From contig NC_003070.9 of NCBI RefSeq assembly GCF_000001735.4, positions 4,898,001 through 4,962,000 on the forward strand: a DNA stretch of 64,000 nucleotides, read 5' to 3'. This stretch comes from Arabidopsis thaliana. Lineage: Eukaryota; Streptophyta; Magnoliopsida; Brassicales; Brassicaceae. Shown here one piece after another: positions 1-10,426 of this stretch. The translations under genes were made by a program, and so were the position numbers. Each line of letters begins with the position of its first letter. Positions within the stretch are counted from its first letter, which is position 1. The notes below the pieces were generated by a model. The model had not been told where the DNA came from. It did no database searches and saw nothing but the letters and a program-made list of their open reading frames with translations.

Positions 1-776
1 GTTAGTTTGGATTTGATTCACTCTTTCTATCTTTTTTGGATGTCTCTTGAGAAATCACTCACTTCTTTGATATCTTCAGGGCGCAACGATATTGGATCAG
101 CGTGTTTGTATAACTCGTTGGGGACAACATCACGAAGAGTTCGATTTCTGGAATGCGACTTCGCGAGGTTTTGAAGATGAATCGGACTCACAAGTATGTA
201 TCGCTTTTGACACTTCTCTCAACTTTGATCTTTCTGTCTTCTTTTTTTGTTAAAATAGTTAAATCTAACGGTCACTGGTTCAGTAGTCTTTATGTTGAAG
301 TTTGATGCTTGGTCTCAATTCTAAAGCTTATTCGTTCTTCAATCATGTAGCATTATGCTCAACGAAGCGAGTTCAACGCTGGAGAAGCAGTGACAAAAGC
401 TCAAGAAGTGGTGAAAATAATGCTTGCCACAGGATTCGTGCTAGGCAAAGACGCTTTAAGCAAAGCTAAAGCCTTTGATGAATCCCACGGCGTATCAGCT
501 GCAGCGGTGGCTAGAGTATCTCAACTAGAACAGAGGATTGGTCTTACTGACAAAATCTTTACCGGACTTGAAGCTGTTAGAATGACTGACCAAAGGTATC
601 ATGTTTCAGATACAGCTAAATCAGCTGTCTTTGCCACAGGAAGAACCGCGGCAGCAGCTGCAACTAGTGTTGTCAATAGCAGTTACTTCTCCAGCGGAGC
701 TCTTTGGCTGTCTGGTGCATTAGAGAGAGCTGCTAAAGCCGCATCTGATCTCGGTACCCGCGGCTCAAGGCAGTGA
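1..776 (+). CDS. BPA1-like RRM protein, C-terminal part (5' part outside window)
   Basis: Partial gene. An intron ends with the acceptor at 79; exons 80-193 and 351-776 (stop TGA at 774-776) give 179 residues in one frame. The first exon encodes GATILDQRVCITRWGQ, which looks like the last strand of an RNA-recognition motif. The second exon carries an Ala/Ser-rich helical tail (KAQEVVKIMLATGFVLGKDAL, then VSQLEQRIGLTDKI). This layout is that of plant BPA1-like proteins, named for a binding partner of the cell-death regulator ACD11. In that family a degenerate RRM is followed by a conserved C-terminal region. The molecular role of this member is not evident from the sequence. The locus I recall here is At1g14340. 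The start codon, most of the RRM and the promoter lie left of the window. A 3' UTR probably runs to about 960. Confidence 0.8.
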
Positions 777-1079
777 ATAGACCAATGGCCCGATTCAGAA
801 CCGTATTCGTCTGTGAATATATATGATGCAAAGCTGATCATGAATAACTGGCTCATGAAGTGTGATAAGACCAAATTTTATCAAAACGAATACCATATAG
901 AAATCTATCAAAGTATACTCTCACATGATGATGCTGATATAGAGTTTGGTTACATTACCTACATCTTAACTCTTCATTAGTAGCATAATCTTTTTTCTTA
1001 TATAATTTCTGATTTATATCATTCTATGGTTGATATTGATTCAATATTTGGATAGATGTTGTATCCATAGAGCTTAGGC

Positions 1080-1085
1080 CACGTG
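1080..1085. promoter_or_regulatory. G-box (CACGTG) just upstream of the plastid protein gene
   Basis: The palindrome CCACGTGG is centred here, 91 bp before the ATG at 1176. G-boxes bind bZIP and bHLH factors such as the PIF and HY5 families, which suits a gene for a chloroplast protein. The transcription start is unknown, so the site could lie in the promoter or the leader. Confidence 0.45.
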
Positions 1086-1094
1086 GCACAATTT

Positions 1095-1102
1095 GCGCCA
1101 AA
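1095..1102 (-). promoter_or_regulatory. Possible E2F site (TTTGGCGC on the minus strand)
   Basis: The octamer fits the plant E2F consensus TTTSSCGS and lies 73 bp before the ATG at 1176. Such octamers occur by chance, and the site may lie in the transcribed leader, so this is only a candidate. Confidence 0.25.
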
Positions 1103-1175
1103 AAATCAAATCCAAAAAACAGAGAAGTCATCATCTTTTCACTCCAAATCTTCCAGTCACTCAAATCATTCTCTC

Positions 1176-1766
1176 ATGGCAGCTTCTTCCTCAATTCCGC
1201 CGTCAACCGCCGTAACCTCCGTCGTTCGCAAATCTCTCCTCCTCTCAACCACCTTCTCCTTCCCCGCTTCTTCATTGTCTCCCTCCACGAAACTACCACA
1301 AAGACACATTCAAAGATTGCTCCTAGCTTCCTCCTCCGCATCCGCATCCACCGTTCCTTCCGATTCCAAACCGGCGAAGAAAGAAACAGTCTACTTCGAC
1401 GGCGGAGCTCATTACGGAGATCTATTAGCCAATCTCATTCTAGGTCTAACCATCCTTTGGCTCCCACTAACCTTAGCTGCAGTGTCTCGAGCTTTTAACC
1501 TTCGTTACAGGTTCACTAACCTCCGCGTGACGGTTATTTCGGGACTCACCGGAGATGATCGGAGCGATTTCTCGTACAAAGTGATAAAAGACGTTCAAGT
1601 TGTGCCGAGGTTCATCGGAGAATGGGGAGATATCATCATTACTTTGAAAGATGGAACTAAAGTGGATTTGAGAAGTGTCCCTAAGTTCAGAGAGATTGCT
1701 AAGTACTGTTTATCTATGGCTGATCAACCTGCTGTTTTGAAAGAATCTGGTGCTAAAGGCTTTTGA
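1176..1766 (+). CDS. Chloroplast-targeted membrane protein with PH-like domain
   Basis: Single exon, 196 residues. The reading frame stays open upstream to 1083, but the first good ATG is at 1176, followed by a typical plastid transit sequence: residues 1 to about 63 are rich in Ser, Thr and Ala with few acidic residues. A hydrophobic segment at about residues 82-104 (LLANLILGLTILWLPLTLAA) is probably one membrane span. Residues 107-180 (YRFTNLRVTVISG, IKDVQVVPRF, GDIIITLKDGT) resemble the small bacterial-type PH fold found in cyanobacterial and plastid membrane proteins. I recall the locus as At1g14345, labelled an NAD(P)-linked oxidoreductase superfamily protein. I see no Rossmann GxGxxG motif, so I doubt that label and predict a thylakoid or envelope PH-like protein of unknown role. 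Confidence 0.8.
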   Translation: MAASSSIPPSTAVTSVVRKSLLLSTTFSFPASSLSPSTKLPQRHIQRLLLASSSASASTVPSDSKPAKKETVYFDGGAHYGDLLANLILGLTILWLPLTLAAVSRAFNLRYRFTNLRVTVISGLTGDDRSDFSYKVIKDVQVVPRFIGEWGDIIITLKDGTKVDLRSVPKFREIAKYCLSMADQPAVLKESGAKGF

Positions 1767-2055
1767 TTATTTCTCATTTCTGGGCAAAATTGATTCTTCT
1801 TGTTGTGATTTCTTCAGTACAAATCGAATCCTTTCCATGTTCTTTCATTTGTTATTGATTTCTTCATCTCTGTATTGTTAAGACGATCGTATCTAAACGG
1901 CGCGCGATTTTAGCTCTACAATAAGAAACGGCGTGATGTTTGGTTAATGTTGAAACGGCAGGTAGTCCTCTTTTAGATTAGAGAAATGGCATGGATATTA
2001 ATACTATCTTCTTCTTTTTTATTCATATGGCTGCATTTTAAGAATATAGAGGATT

Positions 2056-2097
2056 AACAGCCCAAAGTTTGGATTAAAAAAAAAACAGCCCAAAGTT
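2056..2097 (+). repeat. Poly(A) micro-insertion with 14-bp direct repeats
   Basis: The 14-mer AACAGCCCAAAGTT occurs at 2056-2069 and 2084-2097. Between the copies lie 14 nt, TGGATT followed by an A-tract. The perfect flanking repeat and A-tail resemble a target-site duplication around a tiny retro-insertion. Confidence 0.6.
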
Positions 2098-4566
2098 ATT
2101 TATTAATTATTCAAGTTCAAAATAGCGTCAATTATCTTTAATTTATATACACGTTTATTTATTTCTACTTTTCTAATAACCAAGATTCATCATAAGCAAA
2201 TTAATCTCTAAAAAGTAAAAACTATCAAGTTTATACAAATGGGCAAACGAAAATGTATAATTTGAATAATGTGCCCACATTAATTTCTATACTCGCATAT
2301 GAAAATATGATTACGTTTTTTATGGGATAACGGATTCAAATACAAGAAATGGGATTACATATTCAATAGCTTCCTTTGTTAGTACTTTAATTCTAGTAGT
2401 TCAAAGACTAATTAATAAGAACTACATATGGTCCTATCTGTTAAATTTGACCATATTAATCTAATAATCTCCATTGGATTCCACTAAAATTTGTTAAAAA
2501 AATATTAGTAGAGAATTTCGTAAGAGAAGGTTGATGAGTATGTATAGGGAGTCTTATTAAAGCTTCTGCCTCTGACACATTCTCATCAAATCTTATGTAG
2601 TCTTCCCCATTTCCCAATTTTGACCATATTATTCTTGTTTTTATTCTTTGTTTATCATACCCCGTTGTCTTCTTTCATTGTTTATCCTATACGTTTTCTA
2701 ATCACATATAGGGTGTGATATGGTGAAAGCAAAAAGATGTGGGAGTAAAATAAAAATAGATTTTGGCGTAATTATTTCTGTCCATTTTCTCTAATTGTTT
2801 TGTAGCGGAAAAAATTATAAAGTTTTCGACACTTTCAGCTCAAACCTTTTTTTTTCCTTTTTCTGTGAATCATAGGCGAATCTAGAGTAATATTTTATTT
2901 TACTCTAACAAATATAACCAATAACACCCATAGTTTTTATATCTCCACTCCAATGATGCACTATTTTTAGAGAAACATCCGAAATATGAATACATTATCT
3001 CCAAAATATAGTGTTAGAAGTTGGTTTCGCAATGTGAGTTCATAGAAGTTGCATATAAAGCATAAATATACACCGTAAAGATAGATGGCTCACTATCCAC
3101 CAGCAACTTTCAATTAAAAAGGAACATTTTGCAGAATTCATATTTCTCTCTTTGTTCCCAAGCTTTATGTCACATTGTTTCACATGCATGGGCAGAATGG
3201 GCTGATTGGCACATATGTGCACTTACATGTCCGTGCGCTGTGCGCATCTGTAAAAGTTCATGTCTACATGGTAAACAAGTACGCGTATTGAATACGTACA
3301 CATACATACCTCTAAAATGGCGTATTCACGAGAAATCCAAAATACAATATGGGATCAATATCCAATATCAGCTGAATTCTTCGGATAACTTAGAATCTAT
3401 ATATAAAGCAAAAACCTTATAATATACTATTAACTTTATCTCAAAAAGGAAAGTGGTTAATTCTGAATTTGGTCAGTCTTTTTAATTTTAAAATAAATAG
3501 AAAAAGGGCGGCGCATAGTAGAAGTTTTGTCAAATGTCAGGCTAACACGCATCCTTAAATTGTGCAAGAATGTCTTTCTTACACCCTCCCATTGTTTCCT
3601 CATATAACAGATAAACTGAAAAATTCTGCTGGTAGATCATTTTGAATAATTTCAGAAGGATAATCCATATATATGCTAACTTTAACAAAACAGTATATAT
3701 ATAAAGCAATGAAAAGAAATTAGAGTGATCATATCTAAAAGATAAGAAACCTTAGTATAAAGCCAAACTAAAAATAGAAAGGTTAGTGTATATAATATAT
3801 ACAAGGAAAATCTGATGATCAAGGGCACCTTAATCGAATGATAACGGAGGACTAACTAAAATTAAAATGGACATCGGATTCCTGAGACTATATAAGAGCT
3901 TTTCGTTGTAGCCTTGTAGGTATAGGAGGAAGTATTTTAAAAGAAGAAGTAAAGCTGGCTCCAATATGAGTGAGGCCCCATGCGATTGTAGGAATCCCAA
4001 GCAAGTTAACCTCTACTAAACGTTTATATTTTAAATGCCGGAAAAAATAAAAAATAGTAGTGCGTGTTTTCTGGATTAATTTGAGGTGTGTGTATATTTT
4101 GATCCAATTTTTTTTCTAAAAACTAACCTTTTTGTTGTTGTCTATATTACTCTATATGTTTCGGAACTGTCAATATACTGTATTTAAGATATAAAATGTT
4201 CGTTAAAATTCAGATATTATGGAGCCTTCATTTTGGAAAATATCATATTTATCGTCTTCCCCTCTCCTCCTCTGCCTTGACTAGAAGAAGTCTAGAACCC
4301 AAGAGGTATGGGAGCTGAGCCCTTAAACCAAATGAATCGACTTTTGTTATATAAAATGAGTCCATACTATACGATGTGGCGAATAAAAGATAAAAGGCAA
4401 CTTAGTGATGATACGAGAGCCGCATGAAACCGAAATCCACGGGCACGGCCTAATTGTACTATAGTATATAAAAGTGTACATATCTATATAAAATATTTTT
4501 TTTTTGTTAGAATAGGATGATGGTCAAAAGATATACATTGCATTATAAAATATGATCTAAATTTTG

Positions 4567-4658
4567 TTCTCTACTATAATTTTAAGTAAGAGTCTTAGAA
4601 ATTTTAAGTATCTTTTCTACTGTTATTTTAAGTAAAAGTCTAGAAATTTTAAGTATAT
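4567..4658 (+). repeat. Tandem duplication, two units of about 46 bp
   Basis: The units run 4567-4612 and 4613-4658 head to tail. Both contain TTTTAAGTAA, AGTC and AGAAATTTTAAGTAT in the same order, with a handful of substitutions and one small indel. It is AT-rich with no coding potential and looks like a simple segmental duplication. Confidence 0.7.
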
Positions 4659-5906
4659 ATGTTTTCTACGTGACAAAATTAATTGACTTAAAATGGTTTA
4701 ATCCTCTAAAGTTATCATGCATTGAGTGAGTTCGAATTCCTATATAAGTAGAGATGAAATGGTACATGACCATTAGACTAAAGAAACAGGAAGATATAAC
4801 ATTAACGCATAACCATACGTACGTAACTACTACTACCGTACTACGTACGATCTATAGTAACGTGTGTATATAATAATAATTAATACCAATACAATTGTTC
4901 TGAAGAATCGTTAAACGGAATCGAATAATCACGTAGTATCCGATCTACGTAGATATAACTCTCTCTCTTTTTTGTTTAATTGTATTTCAATAACATAGAA
5001 AATCACTTACTCTTTTCTTTTCAGAAAATCTCAGTTTTCTTCGAAGTCGCTAATTTTTGTTTTGGTTTAACATGTAGACGTAGTGGGCAGCGACGTAGGG
5101 AGAGAGAAGAAAGACACGTGGAGGTGAGTGGTATGATTTGGAGACCGCTCCTACTTGGGCATGATGTGATCAGAAAAAGAGCCCCACGAACGTTTTCATC
5201 TCATTAAAACTATAATCAATCTCTCTGGGAACTTGGGCCATTCCCTCCAACAACTAACACCATCGACACATACTTTTTGCTGAGTTATTTTGTTTATATA
5301 TTAATTATGATTATCAATGTATTAATCTTTTGATTATGTTTGTCAAGATATTTTTTTTTGTGTGCAAAGTTTGTCAAAATATTTGAGTCACCACTTTTAT
5401 TGTGGATCTTCACAAGTTCGCATACTATCCCACTTATCATTAAAACTAACGGAAACTTTTGTAGTAATAGATTATCAAAACATAATATATATGTAGTTTT
5501 AAGTATTTCATTCCGATGATTAATTTTAGTTAAGTAGAAGTCCATAAAACAATGAGGATTCACTGTTGGAAAAATAAAAAGAGGATTCACCACTGCTCAA
5601 TTCTTTTTCTTTAGATGCATGCTAAGTAGACCATACATTGTAGTGTTGCTTTCATGATGAGGATAAGGTTTAATCTCTTTAGAACACAAAGTAAGAAAAA
5701 ATATATGCCATATTATGCATATGTATTAGTTAATTAAATTAAATTAAATTTACTGTGTTTATGACGAATAATATGACAATATTGTCACGGACTTGGTCAA
5801 AAATATTTGCTGCAAAGTCCACATAGGGTTGGCCATAGCCTTGGAAAAAATAGAATATTTTCAATCACTCTTTCTATTTGGACCCTTTGCATATTTCATT
5901 AATATG

Positions 5907-5952
5907 TTTTCAGTCTTTTTTTTTTTTGTCAATAAAATATATTTTCAGTCTT
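5907..5952 (-). repeat. Poly(A) micro-insertion with 11-bp direct repeats
   Basis: TTTTCAGTCTT is at 5907-5917 and 5942-5952. The 24 nt between are a T-tract followed by GTCAATAAAATATA. Read on the minus strand the insert ends in TTGAC plus an A-tract. Confidence 0.5.
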
Positions 5953-6660
5953 ATTTCTCCTAAATTGACGTCGATATAAACTCAACATAATATGGAAATC
6001 AATATTGTGTATAGAGTATTTATGCAAATTTATACAATCCGAGAGCTAGTGGAGATAACAGGTGCTTCAAAAGCATTAGGTATTGATCCAATGGGATTGT
6101 AGATGTGATGGAAGATGTATGTTCACTCTCAATCACAGTAGATCCAAAAAAAGCCACACAAAATGGCATAAAGAGTCGAGAACGACCCATGTGGTGGAGG
6201 GAATACTTTTCTTTCTCCCCTTTTAAAAAACTATCTTGAACATATTTACGAAAACCAAACCTTAACAGATATTTAATGTATACATAATATTTACATGAGT
6301 ATTATCTCAAATTACTTAAGACATGATTTGCTAATCTCGACTTATACGACGATCTGCTCATCTCGACTTTCTTAAAATGATTGTTTTCCCAATAGAAAAG
6401 TTAAAAGGGGGAAAACGTTTCCATTCAATTAAATGATTGATATTCAGTTAATCATTTAACAGCAAAATCAACATCCAATTACACGTTCATGTATCCATTT
6501 AAAAAGGATTAAAAGAAGAAGAAGAAGAAGAAGAAGATAAAGTAGTAAAAGAAAATTTAAAAGGCATCGAATATTATAAAGACCTAAGACTTCGTTGGAT
6601 TAATTTTAAAAGAAAATTAAAAAGTGAATGAGTTTGTAGTAGTAGTGTAAAATGTGAACT

Positions 6661-6709
6661 AAAAGGAAGGCTTTTGTTGAACAAAAAAAAAGAAAAAAGG
6701 AAGGCTTTT
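6661..6709 (+). repeat. Poly(A) micro-insertion with 15-bp direct repeats
   Basis: AAAAGGAAGGCTTTT is at 6661-6675 and again at 6695-6709. The 19-nt insert is GTTGAAC followed by an A-rich tract. Confidence 0.6.
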
Positions 6710-6863
6710 ACCTAGGGTTCCATTATTTATCATAGACTTTAGTCCTTTTTTGGTTTCTTGTAACTCTATCGGTGTCTGCTTGTGGGCCTTCTCATACCAC
6801 CGACCCTTTTGCTCCATAACATATATACACACACCTTTGTTTATTTAGTAATTTGTGAGAATG

Positions 6864-6914
6864 ACTAGTTTTTGTTATTTGTCCCCAAAAAAAAAAAAAA
6901 AACTAGTTTTTGTT
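6864..6914 (+). repeat. Poly(A) micro-insertion with 13-bp direct repeats
   Basis: ACTAGTTTTTGTT is at 6864-6876 and 6902-6914. The 25-nt insert is ATTTGTCCCC followed by 15 A residues. Confidence 0.6.
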
Positions 6915-7253
6915 GTTATACGATGTTCAAATATTTGTACACATTGGAAACATAATAAGTCAATTCAAATTACGCAAGCTACCACCTTATGGTAATATCT
7001 ATAAGAATGTAATAACTAAGTAGGTTTCCACATTATATTGGTTTTTAAGATTACCTCAAAAATCTATTATCTTTTGTTTCAAAATATTTATCGATTTTAG
7101 GCATCGAATCTAGTTACATACACCTCTATTATTTGAAAATGAATGAACTGATGATGATTGAAGTGTTGAGAAATGTGGGTGATGTCATGTACAGTAAGTC
7201 AATAATATTGTAGTGGAGAGAACAGAATGAAGCAGTGAATCACTGATTCTTCC

Positions 7254-7261
7254 CCGCCAAA
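7254..7261 (-). promoter_or_regulatory. Possible E2F site (TTTGGCGG)
   Basis: The octamer fits TTTSSCGS, but it lies 3.2 kb upstream of the FLP start codon, and such octamers occur by chance. FLP acts at the last division of the stomatal lineage, so cell-cycle input would make sense. Weak evidence. Confidence 0.2.
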
Positions 7262-7686
7262 ACATCCGAATCTAATAGTATTAACAGTTCAAAACATCGT
7301 TTTCTAACCTGATACTAGCTTAATTATATTGCATTTAGAGTTTTGTTTGGTTTACTAAAATTGAACCCATTGATTTTTCCTTGACATGCACTTGTCAGCA
7401 ATGCTATGTGCTTTTTATTTGGACATATATGTGTCTCAGTCTCACTGTCTCCATGTGTATACATCATTCAGTTACAAATCGATAATCATATTTTATAACT
7501 GATACATCTACCTATTTATTGCGCGTACTTACGACGGTTCCGTTGAGACTTGAGATAGTTACGTTAATTCACGTATCGATCGTTTTCATTCAAAATATTG
7601 TTAATGTATTCTACATACCTTGATATGCACTAGTACGTACATTCAGAAAAATCGAGTCCGGTGATCGAAGAATCATACAACACGTA

Positions 7687-7700
7687 CGTACGATCGTACG
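7687..7700. repeat. 14-bp perfect palindrome CGTACGATCGTACG
   Basis: The sequence equals its own reverse complement and sits in a longer ACGTACGTACGATCGTACGC stretch containing several GTAC cores. GTAC is the core bound by SPL (SQUAMOSA promoter-binding-like) factors, but the patch may only be simple-sequence DNA. Confidence 0.5.
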
Positions 7701-10426
7701 CAAACATGTTAATGAGCAAATATATATAGTTATTATTGTTATCAAATACTAATAAATATACATAACTTTGATACTTGGTACTTGGTAGTACTATTATTTA
7801 GAGATATTATATTTAATAATAAAAATAATAAACTGGGCTGGACCAAGATTGACCTCACTGTTTATCTTTTTCTTTTTTGATAACTTGTTTTAATATATGT
7901 CTTTTCGAAAGAAACTTGAGTGAAATCGAAAAAATAAAATACAAAACAAAACAAAAAGAAATAATCTTGATATATATGCTACCGAAATTTTCGAAATGAA
8001 GTTAACATATAAACATAAAACTATAACGTTAAGTTTAATCGCATTGATCGCATTACTAAGTTGAATCCTTATATTTATTATACTCATGCAGAACAAAAAA
8101 AATCACGTGTGATAATTTTGGTATAGTTATGATCCAATTAGAAACTTTTTTGTTTCAGAAAGAAATTCACATCAATCTTAAAAGAGAACTCCCACTTAAT
8201 AACAAAAGAGAAGATTCATGAAATTGGGTAGAAGCTTTAGGAAATGTTCCTTTGTTTGGACACTTATTATAAGTTATGTCAATATTATATGTTATTGACA
8301 CTTCATTAGAGTAAAATACAAACTAGAAACTGAGAAGAGAATTAAACTTGGGCCTAAAACTATATAGTCTAGAAAATAAATTAAAAGCAAATATAATTAC
8401 ACAAAAGGATGTAGACAAAAGACAATTAAGTAACAGTAAAATAATACTACAATTTTCTTACATCCACTGCTCATAAAATGTGATATGTCAGAAGTGCTTC
8501 GCTGTCTAAATTTCAAATCCAAGGCACCACGCGCTAATGTACCGCTTGTATCTCATGTTCCAATTAAAATTCGACAATTCATAATTCATCAACTATTCAT
8601 TCTTGTTTTTGTTGTCAAAACTGAATTTTCTCCAAATAAAATCAAACTTTGAAATTTCTCTCTTGGATATTTATAAATACATGATCATTCTGACTAATAA
8701 AAAGAAAATCACTAATCCGGCTTAATTTTTCAAAAGTTAATTATTCTCTCGAAAGAGTAGATAAATTTGAGAGAAATTAATGACTTCAAGGATAATTACT
8801 TTAGTTATTTATTTGTTTGTTTATTCCATTTGTACACACACACACTAAAGACTAGAGGGTAGCAAGTAGTTACCAAAATTAATTGCATTGGTCGTGACTG
8901 GTGGGAGCTTTCCGTTTGGGTCTATCTAAATTAAATTGAAACAGCTCACTGGACATGACTTTGCATTTGAGATTAAAAGAAATTAATTTTGGGAAAATTC
9001 AAAAATTTGAAACCTAAAGAATCGAAATCAAACGAATAATGGCCGTTGAATCACGTTGCTTGTCATGTACCCTCTTTAACAAAACACCAATGAAGTGTTG
9101 CCAATATCCATCGCCCATTTCTTTTTGTTCCAATCCAACGTACATTTTCTAATTCTTGTTTACTCTCCTTTCGTTGTTATTTTTATAATAAATGAATATG
9201 CTAGTCTTTTGTTTTCTTTTCCAATATTTTTTATTATAAAAACTACAATTAAATTCGATAGTTTAGTTGATGAATTTTACGAGAAAACATAAAAGTGAAG
9301 GCCTTCAAAGAGTTCAAACAACTAAAAGATTACTTTACATAAAATCGTACTTGAAACTAAAATAAATCGTTACATGTAAACAGAAATGTCATTCCTCATA
9401 ACAAAATGATATACATATTTATACATGCATCCATGAATCGTGTATATTGAACCATATAGTAGTATTAGCTGAAAGTGCACACTTCAAAATATGGGTGTAG
9501 GAAACCCATAAAAGTAATCATGTTCTCCACAAAACTCTAGACACTAGTACCGTAACATAATGGCAAGTGTTTTTCTTACAATATCTTCTACTACTACTAC
9601 TACTATACTTTAAAAAACACAATGGCAATGGGACTAGATGTAAGATTAATAAATGAAAATAGCTAGAGTCTATAAAATAAAATAAACAAAAATTTGGGGA
9701 AAAAAGAAAGAGAAAGAAACATAATTGGTGAAGAAGAGAGGCAGTAATGGAGAACAAGGTCATGGGTTTCAGCGTTTTTTATTTTTCAAACTTCCCTTCA
9801 TACCCGCGCACTTACTCTTCCTTCCGTTGGCTTTCCTTTTTATTTTTATTAGTATCTTTCTTCTTTAAATATTTTATAGAGTTCTACAAATTTAAAAAGG
9901 TTTTCATGTGGAGAGAGAAATAATTTATATTCAGATTGAATCAAGAAAATGTGTGGTTCTTTTGTTTTCTCATTTTTCTCTCTAGCATTTTGAATTTGGT
10001 AAGACAAAACCCATGTCTTCATGATTCTTGAATGACTCATAAAAAAAGTTTTCTTATATAAATAGCCATTTTCTTTTTGCTGTTTTGGAGAAACTCGATC
10101 TCTGTCAAAAAAAAAAATCGAATCAGAGGAATTATATTGGCAGTGGAGAATAAAAATAAAGCAGGTAAAAAACTCGAGAGTTTTCAGTGACGAAAATGAG
10201 TTCCTTTTCAGAGTTTGTCTTTAATTAGGTTTTTTTCTTTCTTTCTTTTTTTTTCCTGCAAAAAAGTTGAAGAAGTCATTGTGTGTGATAGGAGGAGTTG
10301 GATTTTTAAAAAAGGTAACGGAGCGTCGAAGAAAAATAAATAGAAAATAAACAGAGACAGAAAGAGGACATATACAGTAAGAAAATATAAAGAGAGAGAC
10401 AGTAGTAAGAAAGAAGAAGAAGAAAA

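Larger units (their letters stand above)
1767..10426. other. 8.7 kb AT-rich intergenic region upstream of FLP
   Basis: No protein gene is recognisable. Open frames here are short, low-complexity and often lack ATG. It holds the 3' UTR of the preceding gene, A/T homopolymers, a (GAA)n run at about 6511-6537, an (ACT)n run at about 9587-9607, GTAC-rich palindromic patches at 4817-4851 and 7681-7700, a 46-bp tandem duplication at 4567-4658 and four poly(A) micro-insertions. Patches of higher GC at 3950-4010, 5070-5240, 6060-6200 and 6760-6810 could be decayed genes, non-coding transcripts or distant regulatory DNA. I cannot tell which. The last few hundred bases must include the FLP promoter and leader. 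Confidence 0.6.

Noticed and set aside
4725..4742. GAGTTCGAATTCC resembling a tRNA T-loop
   Set aside because: No matching A-box or acceptor stem upstream.
4980..5207. 75-codon frame in a GC-richer patch upstream of FLP
   Set aside because: It uses a non-ATG start, no domain is seen and the patch has a G-box, so it could be regulatory or decayed; not enough for a gene.
6511..6537. (GAA)n run, and similar runs at 9587 and 40812
   Set aside because: Ordinary microsatellites; nothing else is associated with them.
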